Positions 23,701-33,072 of a stretch of 64,000 nt of DNA are shown one piece after another. Under the pieces are notes generated by a model. The model ran no database searches and had not been told where the DNA came from. It saw only the letters and a list, made by a program, of their open reading frames with translations. Position numbers and translations under genes: made by a program. Source of the stretch: a virus; the IMG/VR virus record IMGVR_UViG_3300034117_001294, positions 124,001 to 188,000 of that record. One strand, given 5' to 3'. Position 1 is the first letter of the stretch, and each line of letters starts with the position of its first letter.

Positions 23701-26700
23701 CCGTTACGTCCAGGTGGTATTGCCACTATTACTAATGCAGGAAACATTGCTACAGGATTTAAAGCTAACGCAGGAACAGTACCTGTAAGATTCAGTGCTC
23801 CGACACAGGCAGGTGGTCTAAATGCAACAGGTACTGCGGTGATTGGAGTTTCGGGTAATGTATCTAGTGTTTCTGTATCCTTCCCAGGATCAGGGTATAC
23901 AAACGGATTATTCACGTTCGGAACTACTCAAGGTTGCCCAAATATTGTTATTGGTGGTGCTCGAATTAGTTGGACTAGAAATAGTTCAGGTGCAATTACT
24001 GGTTACGAAATTATCGACGGTGGTGTTGGATACGCAGTTGGCACAGTTATTAATTTCCCAAGTTCCGGTGGTACAAGTGCTGCCGCAACAGTGGCCAGTG
24101 TAGACGGCAATGGTACAATTACTGCAATTACTATTGGAACAGCAGGCAGCGGCTATAATTCAGATCCGGCAGTAACATTTGGTACTGGGTTAGCATATGT
24201 GGCCACAGTTAAACCTGGATTCATTGTTACCGCAGCACATCCTTTACCAAGCGAGATCACATTAATCACAGCTGGTAATAGAAGTATGTTGGCTAACGAC
24301 TTCACACAGATCAACGACTTAGGCTACGGTATTTTTGCAACTAACGGCGGTTTAGTAGAAAACGTTTCCATGTTTACTTACTACTGCTATAGTGCGTACT
24401 ATTCTTTAAATGGTGCTCAATGTCGTAGTATTGCTGGTTCTACTTCCTACGGTCTAAATGGTCTTAAGTCAGAGGGGAGCGATCCAACAGAGGTTCCAAT
24501 TGCAGTTAGAAACAAACGTTCTACTAGCCAGATTGCCACAATTACCGCAGCAGGCACATACACAAACAAAGCTGAAGATGCAACCTTGTATGTAACTGGG
24601 TTGTCTTATGCACCTATTGCACAAAGTCAACTTGAAGTTAACCATAGTGGAACTGTTGTCCTTTATAATGTCAAGAGTGCAGTACAAGATACATTTGATA
24701 GTACCGTGTATTCTCTATCATTAGATGACGGGCAAGGACAGGGACTAAGGGCAGCTATTGCAAACGGTGAGAAAGCCACGTTACGCATATACTACAATCA
24801 AGAATTATTAGATGTAAATGCAGCAACATTAAGCCGTCCTAGTACTGTATTGACTTTAGACGAAGATCCAACATACGTATATCGTGTATTAAAATATTCA
24901 GACCTTGGCGGAGATACTGCACTTGCAGAAAGTGATACTCCTTACAACTATATTAACCTAACTCCGTGGACTGAGAGTAACGGTTTATACAGACAAGGCT
25001 TAGGCAAATTAACAATTACCAGCGGCGGTGCTGGATTTGGTTCGACTACCACAAACTATACTGCAACAATTCCTGCACCAAGTACCGCAGGAACTGCATC
25101 AGTTAATGGCACTGCAACAGATACTGATTTAATTACTATCAGTGGTGCAAGCGGCACTATAATGATAGGTAGTCGTGTAACTTTAACATCTGGTGGTGCT
25201 GATCCTAACGGTGCTGCAACTTATGTAACTTGGGTTAATTCTAGTTCTACACAGATTAGAGTTGACCGAACATGGACATGGCCTAACAGTACTGGCCTAA
25301 CATTCTCCGGAACACAGGCAGTTGGTTACGGCAAGGCTAACAGCAGTGGACAAATTTTTAAAGTTATTTTAACTAATCAGGGTGCAGGCTACGCCGGAAC
25401 CAGTGTTAGTAATATCACGATTACTGGAGGATCTGCCACAGCTACTGTAACAGCTTACCCAGATGGCGAAACTGGTAATAACAGGATCAAAGTTGTAGAC
25501 CTTGACGCAGATGATCAGGCAAGGATAGGTGCGGGATTAACTGCAAGTACTCCTTACTATTATATATTTGGTCATGCAGGTAATTTGTATAAAATTACAG
25601 ATTATATTAACAGCGACGAAACTTATAATGAATGGGGAGAAATTGTTGTTGAGAGAGTTAGTGATGGTGCTACATTACAACATCAAGTTTTGGCTACAGC
25701 ATTAAAAGCAGGTATTACATCTAATCAACCGGGTGATATTACTGTACGTATTTCTACAATGCGTGTTACCGGACACGACATGTTGAACGTAGGTACAGGA
25801 GGCTATGCTGACAGTAAGTATCCAAACGATTTATACGGCCCTCCAAGCAATCCTCCAGACTCGGCATTAGAAACTCAAGAGGTAGGAAAAGGTCGTGTAT
25901 ACTATGCCACTACTGACCAAGACGGTAACTTTAAAGTTGGTAAGTTCTTCAGCGTAGACCAAGGTCGCGGTACTGTGAGTATCAGTGCTCCGATTAGTTT
26001 AACTAACGTTGATGGCATTAGCTTTAAACGTGGGCAGACTCTTGTACAGGTGTTTAGCGTAGACGGTACGTTAGGCGGCAACAGTAATAACAGCGTTCCA
26101 ACTGAACGTGCTATACAAACATATGTTAATAGTAGATTAGGCCTAAACAGAAACAATACTACCGCAGGTGTCAGTCCAATCGGTAATGGATTCTTAGATC
26201 GTGGCGGCGTTTTAGAAATGCTCGATACTATCAAGATGGGCGACAACCGTATTGTTAATATGGCCGATCCAGCAGCTGATAAAGATGCTGTTAACAGACA
26301 ATGGGCTAACCTAAACTATATCAATACCAGTGGCGACACTATGGTAGGTACGTTAGTTACTCAAAAGTTAGAACCTAGTGCTAACTTAACATACGACATT
26401 GGTGAAAATGGCAAGCGATACGTTAATGTCTATGCGAACAGATTCCAAGGTACTGCAACTACTGCACAGAGCTTAGATGCTGCGGTAACTATTCAACTTA
26501 GCGGTGATGTTACTGGTAGTGCTAGTTTCTCTGGTGCAGGTGGTATCAACATTGTGACTACTATATCAAACAATAGTGTTGCATTAGGTACTGATACAAC
26601 TGGAGATTATGTATCTACTGGTGCAACTAGCGGATATGGTCTAAGCGGTAGCACAACAGGAGAAACTCAAACATTCACCGTTACTTCAAACGGTACAAGT

Positions 26701-27276
26701 TCTAATAGTGCAAGTACACTGGTCTTTAGAGACGGTAGTGGCAATTTTAGTGCAGGGACCGTTACTGCAACATTTAGCGGTAACATAACCGGTACTCCGA
26801 CTGTTCCGAGCATCACAAAGAGCGGCACTAACGGAACTGGCGACATTGGTCAAAGTGATAACTTGTTTGGAACAGTTTATGGCACTGCTTACTATGCAAA
26901 ATACGGTGACTTGGCAGAAAAATATTTGCCAGATGCACATTATGAGCCAGGTACTGTTGTAGTATTTGGCGGTGCAAAAGAAGTTACTGCTGCGGTAGAA
27001 TTCATGGACCGCAGGATCGCCGGCGTGGTTGCAACTAATCCGGCGTTCAAAATGAATGCCGAACTAGAAGGTGGCGTCTTTATTGCACTTACTGGTCGTG
27101 TTCCATGTAAAGTTGTAGGTAAAGTACGCAAAGGCGATATGTTAATTTCTAGTGGTGCTCCGGGTGTTGCAACTGCTGAAAAGAATCCTGCAATGGGTTC
27201 AGTAATTGGCAAAGCATTAGAAGATTATGATAGTCAAACAATTGGCGTCATTGAAGTTGTAGTAGGGAGAATTTAA
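20791..27276 (+). CDS. Giant tail-fibre/virion protein, 2161 aa
   Basis: The N-terminus IGSEPNDGTGDSVYAAFQKVNSNF is a short module also seen at the start of the next gene and likely serves attachment or trimerisation. The body is beta-rich. Two zones contain GxGY repeats (FPGSGYTNG, DGGVGYAVG, TAGSGYNSD, GGAGFGSTT, QGAGYAGTS), near residues 1030-1125 and 1410-1540. Other parts read like beta-helix and fibre shaft. The last 115 residues begin YYAKYGDLAEKYLPD and include [14 protein letters not shown]; a homologous domain ends the collagen-like protein at 30535, and resembles C-terminal (G2/chaperone-type) domains of phage appendages. It is preceded by a late-type promoter. Likely function: host recognition on the virion. 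Confidence 0.8.
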   Translation: MPLNQQIINIGSEPNDGTGDSVYAAFQKVNSNFTDIYTLLGFGAGFSFLRLKEAPSTLRPNAILQVNAEGNKFLNKILVAGTGINIDFVTSSTEIRIVNTASSLSSDKNPTLAADISGENAFSIINMDNTGPHADWDAVSRKWVYENFVNRDGITRYDNTSVSESIYDGMSTIRDNVELLVSPTSSTHIVNKGYVDELVDNSGFASRQNFFVSLSGDDHQYSLPSYKRGRAFAYAFKTVNRAAEAAEQFIAASQIVLGPYQKTVSMSNGTANPVVTNITTSTLLDTSSFGIRLRLTLDPASFNIGSDPFINKSIFPGNYIIGASSEAVGLVEAITLDDVNGYEYYDITPVDYAKPYRMAVEPEPFSYNAYVTSGGEITEVAFLLDVADSIDIPDFWIGYKFVITNSSYGVISYGYISRIIQELDDDQNVRDTIVVEFRDGLGLQNGDVVDYDKWHVYAADFELNEELQWGQKQNKNQSTIMVESGEHNDQYPIKVPENCSIRGDEFRRSVIKPAPLEGTRLPGISSSKWANTYFFRDAQIDGIIVTQLNTATDYASAAGITISSTDNDSVTQTVTVTVDAGVVSTNWIGKIFKTTGAVSAQGEVRAVSSNTFAVSLAQNEVNFEKSAYNYTVGNTIAYGAWHIYEPFKYGYHYLRDASRPVNTLTTQTNSGGYNNAGSILLDNREFIKAECIGFLNATYPSFVFDEDKCARDIGIIVDSIAYDLTNGGNNRTINAGDSYRNVAVVKGSQLAETVAAINYINTIGQRIIKNQQPVTSYQAVEDQVFTDPVGGTLVSSGSDLILADLVQACSRIVNNDPDFNPPKYNDQMDVFLMNDATINRYISCQGHGGFMKVLDPDGQILAKSPYTQTASSFSKSKNRHVFAGGMFIDGFSGNTKMTPASITTASGTGYPVRINSALTTGSIGRPSVVPGEGYIRPQVPCFFVHSGVTYEVSFVSNFNPTNGTGSLNLNPLRPGGIATITNAGNIATGFKANAGTVPVRFSAPTQAGGLNATGTAVIGVSGNVSSVSVSFPGSGYTNGLFTFGTTQGCPNIVIGGARISWTRNSSGAITGYEIIDGGVGYAVGTVINFPSSGGTSAAATVASVDGNGTITAITIGTAGSGYNSDPAVTFGTGLAYVATVKPGFIVTAAHPLPSEITLITAGNRSMLANDFTQINDLGYGIFATNGGLVENVSMFTYYCYSAYYSLNGAQCRSIAGSTSYGLNGLKSEGSDPTEVPIAVRNKRSTSQIATITAAGTYTNKAEDATLYVTGLSYAPIAQSQLEVNHSGTVVLYNVKSAVQDTFDSTVYSLSLDDGQGQGLRAAIANGEKATLRIYYNQELLDVNAATLSRPSTVLTLDEDPTYVYRVLKYSDLGGDTALAESDTPYNYINLTPWTESNGLYRQGLGKLTITSGGAGFGSTTTNYTATIPAPSTAGTASVNGTATDTDLITISGASGTIMIGSRVTLTSGGADPNGAATYVTWVNSSSTQIRVDRTWTWPNSTGLTFSGTQAVGYGKANSSGQIFKVILTNQGAGYAGTSVSNITITGGSATATVTAYPDGETGNNRIKVVDLDADDQARIGAGLTASTPYYYIFGHAGNLYKITDYINSDETYNEWGEIVVERVSDGATLQHQVLATALKAGITSNQPGDITVRISTMRVTGHDMLNVGTGGYADSKYPNDLYGPPSNPPDSALETQEVGKGRVYYATTDQDGNFKVGKFFSVDQGRGTVSISAPISLTNVDGISFKRGQTLVQVFSVDGTLGGNSNNSVPTERAIQTYVNSRLGLNRNNTTAGVSPIGNGFLDRGGVLEMLDTIKMGDNRIVNMADPAADKDAVNRQWANLNYINTSGDTMVGTLVTQKLEPSANLTYDIGENGKRYVNVYANRFQGTATTAQSLDAAVTIQLSGDVTGSASFSGAGGINIVTTISNNSVALGTDTTGDYVSTGATSGYGLSGSTTGETQTFTVTSNGTSSNSASTLVFRDGSGNFSAGTVTATFSGNITGTPTVPSITKSGTNGTGDIGQSDNLFGTVYGTAYYAKYGDLAEKYLPDAHYEPGTVVVFGGAKEVTAAVEFMDRRIAGVVATNPAFKMNAELEGGVFIALTGRVPCKVVGKVRKGDMLISSGAPGVATAEKNPAMGSVIGKALEDYDSQTIGVIEVVVGRI

Positions 27277-27800
27277 TGGCATTACAATACATCAACACTG
27301 GAACAAGTGCAAACAAAGGAGACGGTGATAGTCTCCGAGTAGCATTCCACAAAATTAATCAAAACTTTTCACAAGTTCAAAGTTCCAGTACGTCATCTGT
27401 TGTTATCAGCGATAGTGGTGAAGTGCCTGCAATTGAACTACAATCATTTGGTGGCACATTTACCTTACCGGGCGACAACTCTACGGCTGTGCAACTTTTT
27501 GAATTTGATAAAAGAATATATAGAGGTGCTAGCATAGATATTCTAGCAGAGAACCAAACTACTGATACACAGGATTCCGGAAGTAGCTATATGGTAACCT
27601 GGAATAGCACTACCAGTCATGTGTTAGGTACAGGAATTGTGAGCTTATTTGAAAACGGTAGCACCAATAATGCCAACTGGGACATTGTAGATACATCAAT
27701 CTATGACAATCGAGTGAGAGTACAGGCCTATAATGTTTCCGGACTAACTGCTACTAATGTAATTTCTTGGCGTGCTCAAGTAAGTTTGTTTAGGTTATAA
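27276..27800 (+). CDS. Virion fibre-associated protein, 174 aa
   Basis: It starts in the stop codon of the giant fibre gene (TAATG). The N-terminus YINTGTSANKGDGDSLRVAFHKINQNF repeats the module that starts the giant fibre protein (GTGDSVYAAFQKVNSNF), so both probably plug into similar sites. The rest is a beta sandwich-like domain (FTLPGDNSTAVQLFEFDKR...WRAQVSLFRL). No enzymatic motif is present. Confidence 0.65.
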   Translation: MALQYINTGTSANKGDGDSLRVAFHKINQNFSQVQSSSTSSVVISDSGEVPAIELQSFGGTFTLPGDNSTAVQLFEFDKRIYRGASIDILAENQTTDTQDSGSSYMVTWNSTTSHVLGTGIVSLFENGSTNNANWDIVDTSIYDNRVRVQAYNVSGLTATNVISWRAQVSLFRL

Positions 27801-27801
27801 T

Positions 27802-30531
27802 ATGACAGCACCAGTATGGATTACCAATGCGGGGTTCCTGGGCACGTTAACAGAACGAACTGCTATTAATATACCATTTTCAGTTGAAGGCACTGGATCT
27901 ACATTCAGTGTTATAAGCGGGAAGCTTCCGGACGGAATGGTTTTACAATTAGTAACTACTGCTACGTCGACTACTACAACTGGGTTTATTATTGGAAACC
28001 CTATGAGCGTGCCTTCTACAATTAGAAGTCAATTTGTAGTTCGTGCAAAAAATGCACAGGGTGTAGCTGACCGTACGTTTTCAGTAGATGTAACTAGCAA
28101 TCAAGATCCAGTATGGGTAACTCCTAGCGGATTCCTAGCAGTAGGAACCAGTGGTGAGTGTTTTGCAGTAAACGAACATATTGTAGATTATCAATTGTCT
28201 GCTGTAGCTAATGTCTTGTTTGAAAATATGAAACTAAGATATTACATTGCAGACGGAGACGGGCAACTACCCAAAGGGATTAAATTAACTGAAGACGGTA
28301 GATTAACTGGCGTTATTGATGAAATAACTGTGCAAGAAGAGCCGGTTGGAGTTTCAGGCAACGGATACGACACTGAAAAATATGACCGTTATCCGTATGA
28401 TAGTGCTTTCATTATTGAAAATAAAACTAATCGTCCAAAATACATTAAGAAAATTTATCAATTCTATGTAACTGCCACTGACAGTTTTAATAGCAGTCGT
28501 AAATTATTTAAATTGCAAGTTGTTGATGTAAACAGCTTACGTGCAGACACTGGGTATATTTCAGCAGATGCAAGATGTTTTCAAGCAGGCGACAGTTACT
28601 TGTATGCACCTGCTTGGCTAAGTCCGGCGAACTTGGGTATTCGTCGTGCCGCGAACTATCAAATTGTTAGAATACAAACATATGATCCGCACCCTGAACT
28701 AGGTGCAGTTAATTGGATCTGGGATAATATTAGTGTAAATCCGGAAGTACGAGCTATTGCTGATACTCAGTACAATACAGGACCAAGTGGCTTACCTGTA
28801 ACTGTAAGAGGTGTAGTTGATACGTTTGCTGAGTTACCGTTAGTTAATACCATCGGTGATTTGTACAATGTAGTAGATGAAACTGTTAGCTATGTGTGGA
28901 ACGGAACGGATTGGGAAAGTGCAGACTTCTTACCTAAGTATAACCGTGCTGGTATGAGTGAGGTGCATTTAAAGAGCTTGTCTAGCTTGCCTCAAGTTGG
29001 ACAATTGCTTAGATTGGACACATATGTGCCCGATGCAATATACGATACTACTTATACAATCAGTTCAGTGACAGGAACTACTTCAACTTGTGTAGTTGGT
29101 ATTAAACATAGTCCAGTACTTGTAGGCGATACGGTAGTATATGACACTACACTAAGAGACGACATTCCAGATAATACTATTCTATTCGTTGGAAGTGAGA
29201 GTCAAAAGCCGCCCGGATTTAATTTAAATGAAACGTCTGGAGACCTATACGGACAAATTCCGTACATACCTGCATATAGTGAAGATTACAAATTTACTAT
29301 TAGGATGATTAAAACTGATCCTAAGACCGGAGATCAAAGTAAAAGCGATAGAGTATTTCAATTAAGACTACAAGGCAGTGTAAACACTGATTTACAATGG
29401 ATTACTACCTCTACCGTAGGAACAATTGCAGCAGGATATCAAAGTGAGCTATCAGTAGTAGCACAACATGAAAATTTACCCGACTTAGGAATTCAATACA
29501 GATTTGTACAAGGTGAATTACCTGCAGGTTTAGAATTTAAGAATGACGGAAGTATTGTGGGGAAAATTCCTTATGGTGGAACTACTGAAGTTGATTACTA
29601 CCAACCTACAGAATTTACCATCGATGGTGGCGGAACTACATTTGACCGTGCATATACGTTTACAGTAGAAGCTACTAATGCCTATCGACTGGCAACAATT
29701 GATCAAGAGTTTACAATTCTTATTGGAGACAACGATCCAACTCCGTTTAGCAGCGTGTACATGAGACCGTTCATGGCACGACATAGAAGAAAAGTCTATA
29801 GAGATTTTATTAACAATAGAGATGTATTCGATCCAAAGGTATTATACCGACCATCGGATCCAGCATTCGGGCTACAAAAAGATATTCGAATGACTTTAGA
29901 GTACGGCATTGAGCGATTAAACTTAGCTGAATACGTTTTAGGGCTACAGAATTATTTCTACAATAAGAGATTCTATTTTGGAGATGTCAAGACAATTCCT
30001 GCAGAAGACGCTCAAGGAAATTATGTTTACGACTTTGTCTACGTTGACATTATTGACAGCCAAAGTAATACATTAGGGAAAAGTCCGGATAATATCAGTT
30101 TCTTGATTAATCAGGGACTGGTTAATTTATACAGTAATAGCGTTGAAAACTGGCAAAAGAGTCTAGAAAGCGTTCAAATATACGGCGAAACTATTAAAGT
30201 AGACGAATATTTACGTCCTAGATTTATGAGTACTATTCAACAGGCAACTGGAGCACCTTTAGGATTTATTAAAGCGATGCCAATTTGTTATGCATTACCC
30301 GGCGAAGGCTATAAAATTAAAAGAAAGATTGAGCTTAATGGATTTGACTTTAAGTTAATTGATTTCGAAGTTGATAGATTAATTATTGATCAAACACTAG
30401 ATTACAGTGGCGATAAATATCTCAAGTTCCCAATTAAGAATGTTGATGATGTACAACCATTAAATGTGCTGGCTGGTCCAGACGGTATCATTATTACTGA
30501 CTCTGATGGAAACGCACTACTAGTTGAATAA
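27802..30531 (+). CDS. Virion protein with Ig-like (He_PIG-type) repeats, 909 aa
   Basis: At least four copies of a cadherin/He_PIG-like repeat are visible: GKLPDGMVL near residue 45, DGQLPKGIKL...DGRLTGVI near 155, KPPGFNL...SGDLYGQIP near 475, and GELPAGLEF...DGSIVGKIP near 575, each a LPxG(l/f)xL strand turn followed by G.(L/I).G. Between them lie beta domains. The C-terminal third is more helical (FINNRDVFDPKVLYRP, MTLEYGIERLNLAEYVLG) and may dock to a baseplate or fibre partner. The layout is that of a surface-binding virion protein in late marine T4-like operons. Confidence 0.7.
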   Translation: MTAPVWITNAGFLGTLTERTAINIPFSVEGTGSTFSVISGKLPDGMVLQLVTTATSTTTTGFIIGNPMSVPSTIRSQFVVRAKNAQGVADRTFSVDVTSNQDPVWVTPSGFLAVGTSGECFAVNEHIVDYQLSAVANVLFENMKLRYYIADGDGQLPKGIKLTEDGRLTGVIDEITVQEEPVGVSGNGYDTEKYDRYPYDSAFIIENKTNRPKYIKKIYQFYVTATDSFNSSRKLFKLQVVDVNSLRADTGYISADARCFQAGDSYLYAPAWLSPANLGIRRAANYQIVRIQTYDPHPELGAVNWIWDNISVNPEVRAIADTQYNTGPSGLPVTVRGVVDTFAELPLVNTIGDLYNVVDETVSYVWNGTDWESADFLPKYNRAGMSEVHLKSLSSLPQVGQLLRLDTYVPDAIYDTTYTISSVTGTTSTCVVGIKHSPVLVGDTVVYDTTLRDDIPDNTILFVGSESQKPPGFNLNETSGDLYGQIPYIPAYSEDYKFTIRMIKTDPKTGDQSKSDRVFQLRLQGSVNTDLQWITTSTVGTIAAGYQSELSVVAQHENLPDLGIQYRFVQGELPAGLEFKNDGSIVGKIPYGGTTEVDYYQPTEFTIDGGGTTFDRAYTFTVEATNAYRLATIDQEFTILIGDNDPTPFSSVYMRPFMARHRRKVYRDFINNRDVFDPKVLYRPSDPAFGLQKDIRMTLEYGIERLNLAEYVLGLQNYFYNKRFYFGDVKTIPAEDAQGNYVYDFVYVDIIDSQSNTLGKSPDNISFLINQGLVNLYSNSVENWQKSLESVQIYGETIKVDEYLRPRFMSTIQQATGAPLGFIKAMPICYALPGEGYKIKRKIELNGFDFKLIDFEVDRLIIDQTLDYSGDKYLKFPIKNVDDVQPLNVLAGPDGIIITDSDGNALLVE

Positions 30532-30534
30532 AAG

Positions 30535-33072
30535 ATGAGCACAATAAGTAATTTACCACCGTTAAACACACTAACCAATGCTGTTCTGATACCAGTAGCG
30601 GATACTTCTACCAGACAAACATACTATGTAACTGTAGAAACATTAGGAACATTTTTTAGTAGAGAAACTGCGGTAGGTGCTAGCGGAGCCACTGGACCGA
30701 TTGGTCTACGAGGTGCCACAGGCAGCGGATCAACTGGTGCTACGGGGCAAGGTGGTTCAACTGGATCTACTGGTCCAAAAGGTGATATTGGCTATCCCGG
30801 AGGAACTGGTGCTACTGGTCCGCAAGGTATCCCAGGTACTGCTGCATTTATGGGTGCAACTGGTGCAACCGGAAGTCAAGGGCCTGCTGGTAGTGCAGGT
30901 GCTACAGGTAGTGCAGGTGCTACTGGTAGCGGTGCTACTGGTTCTACAGGTGCCCAAGGTGCAACCGGTGAACAAGGTGCAACCGGTCTCCAGGGTATTC
31001 CCGGAATAGCAGCATTCCAAGGCGGTACTGGTTCCACTGGTCAACAAGGTATTCCCGGCCAAGGCGGTACAGGTGCAACTGGTGCTCAAGGATCAACAGG
31101 TTCTACAGGACCCCAAGGTGCTACTGGTATTGCTGGAACATTTGCAGGTCAAGGCGGTACGGGTTCAACTGGACCAATTGGTTCAACTGGTGCTACAGGC
31201 GAAGGTGCTACAGGTGCAACAGGGGAAATTGGTCAGCCATTTGTTATTGATGCTGTAGGGTATTGGCCAACTCCGTACGACGAACGAAGTCAATATGATG
31301 ATCGTCCGTTTGGTTTTGCATTTTTAGAACTAGGTACCGGAACATTATACATTAAACAAAACGGAGATGGTAACTGGAGTGCAGGTGCACCATTTGGCGG
31401 TGCAGGTGCAACTGGTGCTACTGGACAAGGAACTACAGGTGCAACTGGTATAGGCAGTCCGGGTGCTACTGGACCAGTTGGCGGAACTGGGGCTACTGGC
31501 AATTTTGGTGCAACTGGTGCTACTGGCATTCAAGGACCGACTGGCGACTTAGGTACAACAGGTGCAACTGGTCCGTTAGGATCAACAGGTGCTACAGGTA
31601 ACTTTGGTGCTACTGGTGCTACCGGACTCCGAGGTGCTACAGGTGCAACTGGTCCGCAAGGATCAACTGGATTAGGTGCTACAGGTGCAACCGGAGCAGA
31701 CGGTGCTACCGGTCCAGACGGTGCTACTGGTTCAACTGGACCAATTGGCGGTGACGGTGCTACCGGTGCAACTGGTATTCAAGGCGAGTTAGGCTCAACT
31801 GGTGCTACAGGCATTGGTTCAACTGGTGCCACAGGTGCTACTGGTAACCAAGGAGAGCCGGGTGCTACAGGTGCTACAGGACAAGGTGCTACAGGTGCAA
31901 CAGGTGCCATTGGAGCAACAGGTGCAACAGGTGCTACTGGATTACAAGGCAGCACAGGTGCAACTGGCCCGTTAGGAACTACAGGTGCAACCGGTGCAAC
32001 CGGTGCTACTGGTCCTGCAGGTGCTACTGGTTCAGAAGGTCCAAGTATACCGGGAACTACAGGTGCGACAGGTGCGACAGGGCCGGCTGGGGCTACCGGA
32101 GCAGTCGGTTTACAAGGCAGTGAAGGAGCATCTGGTGCTACTGGTGCAACTGGTCCTCAAGGCAAATATATTACCACTGCTACATTAACTTCTAGCAATA
32201 CAATAATTGAATTTACATTAAGCGATGCTTCCGTAATAAGTGTTGGTCCAATAACCGGTGCTACTGGTCCTAGTGGGGCTACAGGTGCAACTGGAGCAGA
32301 AGGTGTAATGGGTGCTACTGGTGCTACTGGAATAGGATCAACAGGTGCGACCGGAGCAACTGGTGCAACTGGATCAATGGGAGCAACTGGTCCACAAGGA
32401 GATATCGGACTTCCAGGAAGTACAGGATCAACTGGTTTGTGGGGGTCTACTGGGCCTGCTGGATATGATGGTGCCACAGGTGCCACAGGTGCTCAAGGAT
32501 CATCGGGTGCAACTGGTGCTCAAGGATCAACTGGTGCCACTGGATTAACTGGTGCTACTGGTTCGAGTAATGCACAGGCCGCAGCTTTAGAAATTGTGCC
32601 TTATGCAGGCGGATTTACATACTATGCTAAAGGATATGAAGATAATATTACTGCTACTATTGTTGCAAGAGATGACCTAGGTGATATTAGAGGATCGTTC
32701 TTTAGAGGAACTGCTACTGTTGCAGTGTATGCTGACTTGGCAGAAAAATATCTAACAGACCGAGAATACTCAGTCGGTACTGTGATGACAGTTGGTGGCA
32801 TTGCAGAAGTTACCGCGGTAACAACTAGTGACTGTTATGTTATCGGTGTAGTCTCCGGTAAGCCTGCATATATGATGAATAGTGAATTAGAAGGCGGAAC
32901 ATATATTGCGTTAACTGGTCGTGTACCAGTTAAAGTAGAAGGGTACGTGTTAAAAGGCGAACCTATTTGGCCGTACATGGATGGCAAAGGCAGTACAACT
33001 AGCAATGGCCGACAACCATTTGCATTTGCATTAGAAAACGGTTCAGGCATTGTGGAGTGTTTAGTTAAATGA
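30535..33072 (+). CDS. Collagen-like fibre protein 1, 845 aa
   Basis: The N-terminal anchor [18 protein letters not shown], nearly the same as in the next gene, is followed by long Gly-X-Y runs dominated by Gly-Ala-Thr, interrupted by globular inserts near residues 235-285 and 545-575. Collagen-like triple helices give phage fibres a stiff trimeric shaft. The last 110 residues ([25 protein letters not shown]) match the C-terminal domain of the giant fibre protein at 20791. The repetitive DNA is prone to slippage and recombination. Confidence 0.85.
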   Translation: MSTISNLPPLNTLTNAVLIPVADTSTRQTYYVTVETLGTFFSRETAVGASGATGPIGLRGATGSGSTGATGQGGSTGSTGPKGDIGYPGGTGATGPQGIPGTAAFMGATGATGSQGPAGSAGATGSAGATGSGATGSTGAQGATGEQGATGLQGIPGIAAFQGGTGSTGQQGIPGQGGTGATGAQGSTGSTGPQGATGIAGTFAGQGGTGSTGPIGSTGATGEGATGATGEIGQPFVIDAVGYWPTPYDERSQYDDRPFGFAFLELGTGTLYIKQNGDGNWSAGAPFGGAGATGATGQGTTGATGIGSPGATGPVGGTGATGNFGATGATGIQGPTGDLGTTGATGPLGSTGATGNFGATGATGLRGATGATGPQGSTGLGATGATGADGATGPDGATGSTGPIGGDGATGATGIQGELGSTGATGIGSTGATGATGNQGEPGATGATGQGATGATGAIGATGATGATGLQGSTGATGPLGTTGATGATGATGPAGATGSEGPSIPGTTGATGATGPAGATGAVGLQGSEGASGATGATGPQGKYITTATLTSSNTIIEFTLSDASVISVGPITGATGPSGATGATGAEGVMGATGATGIGSTGATGATGATGSMGATGPQGDIGLPGSTGSTGLWGSTGPAGYDGATGATGAQGSSGATGAQGSTGATGLTGATGSSNAQAAALEIVPYAGGFTYYAKGYEDNITATIVARDDLGDIRGSFFRGTATVAVYADLAEKYLTDREYSVGTVMTVGGIAEVTAVTTSDCYVIGVVSGKPAYMMNSELEGGTYIALTGRVPVKVEGYVLKGEPIWPYMDGKGSTTSNGRQPFAFALENGSGIVECLVK

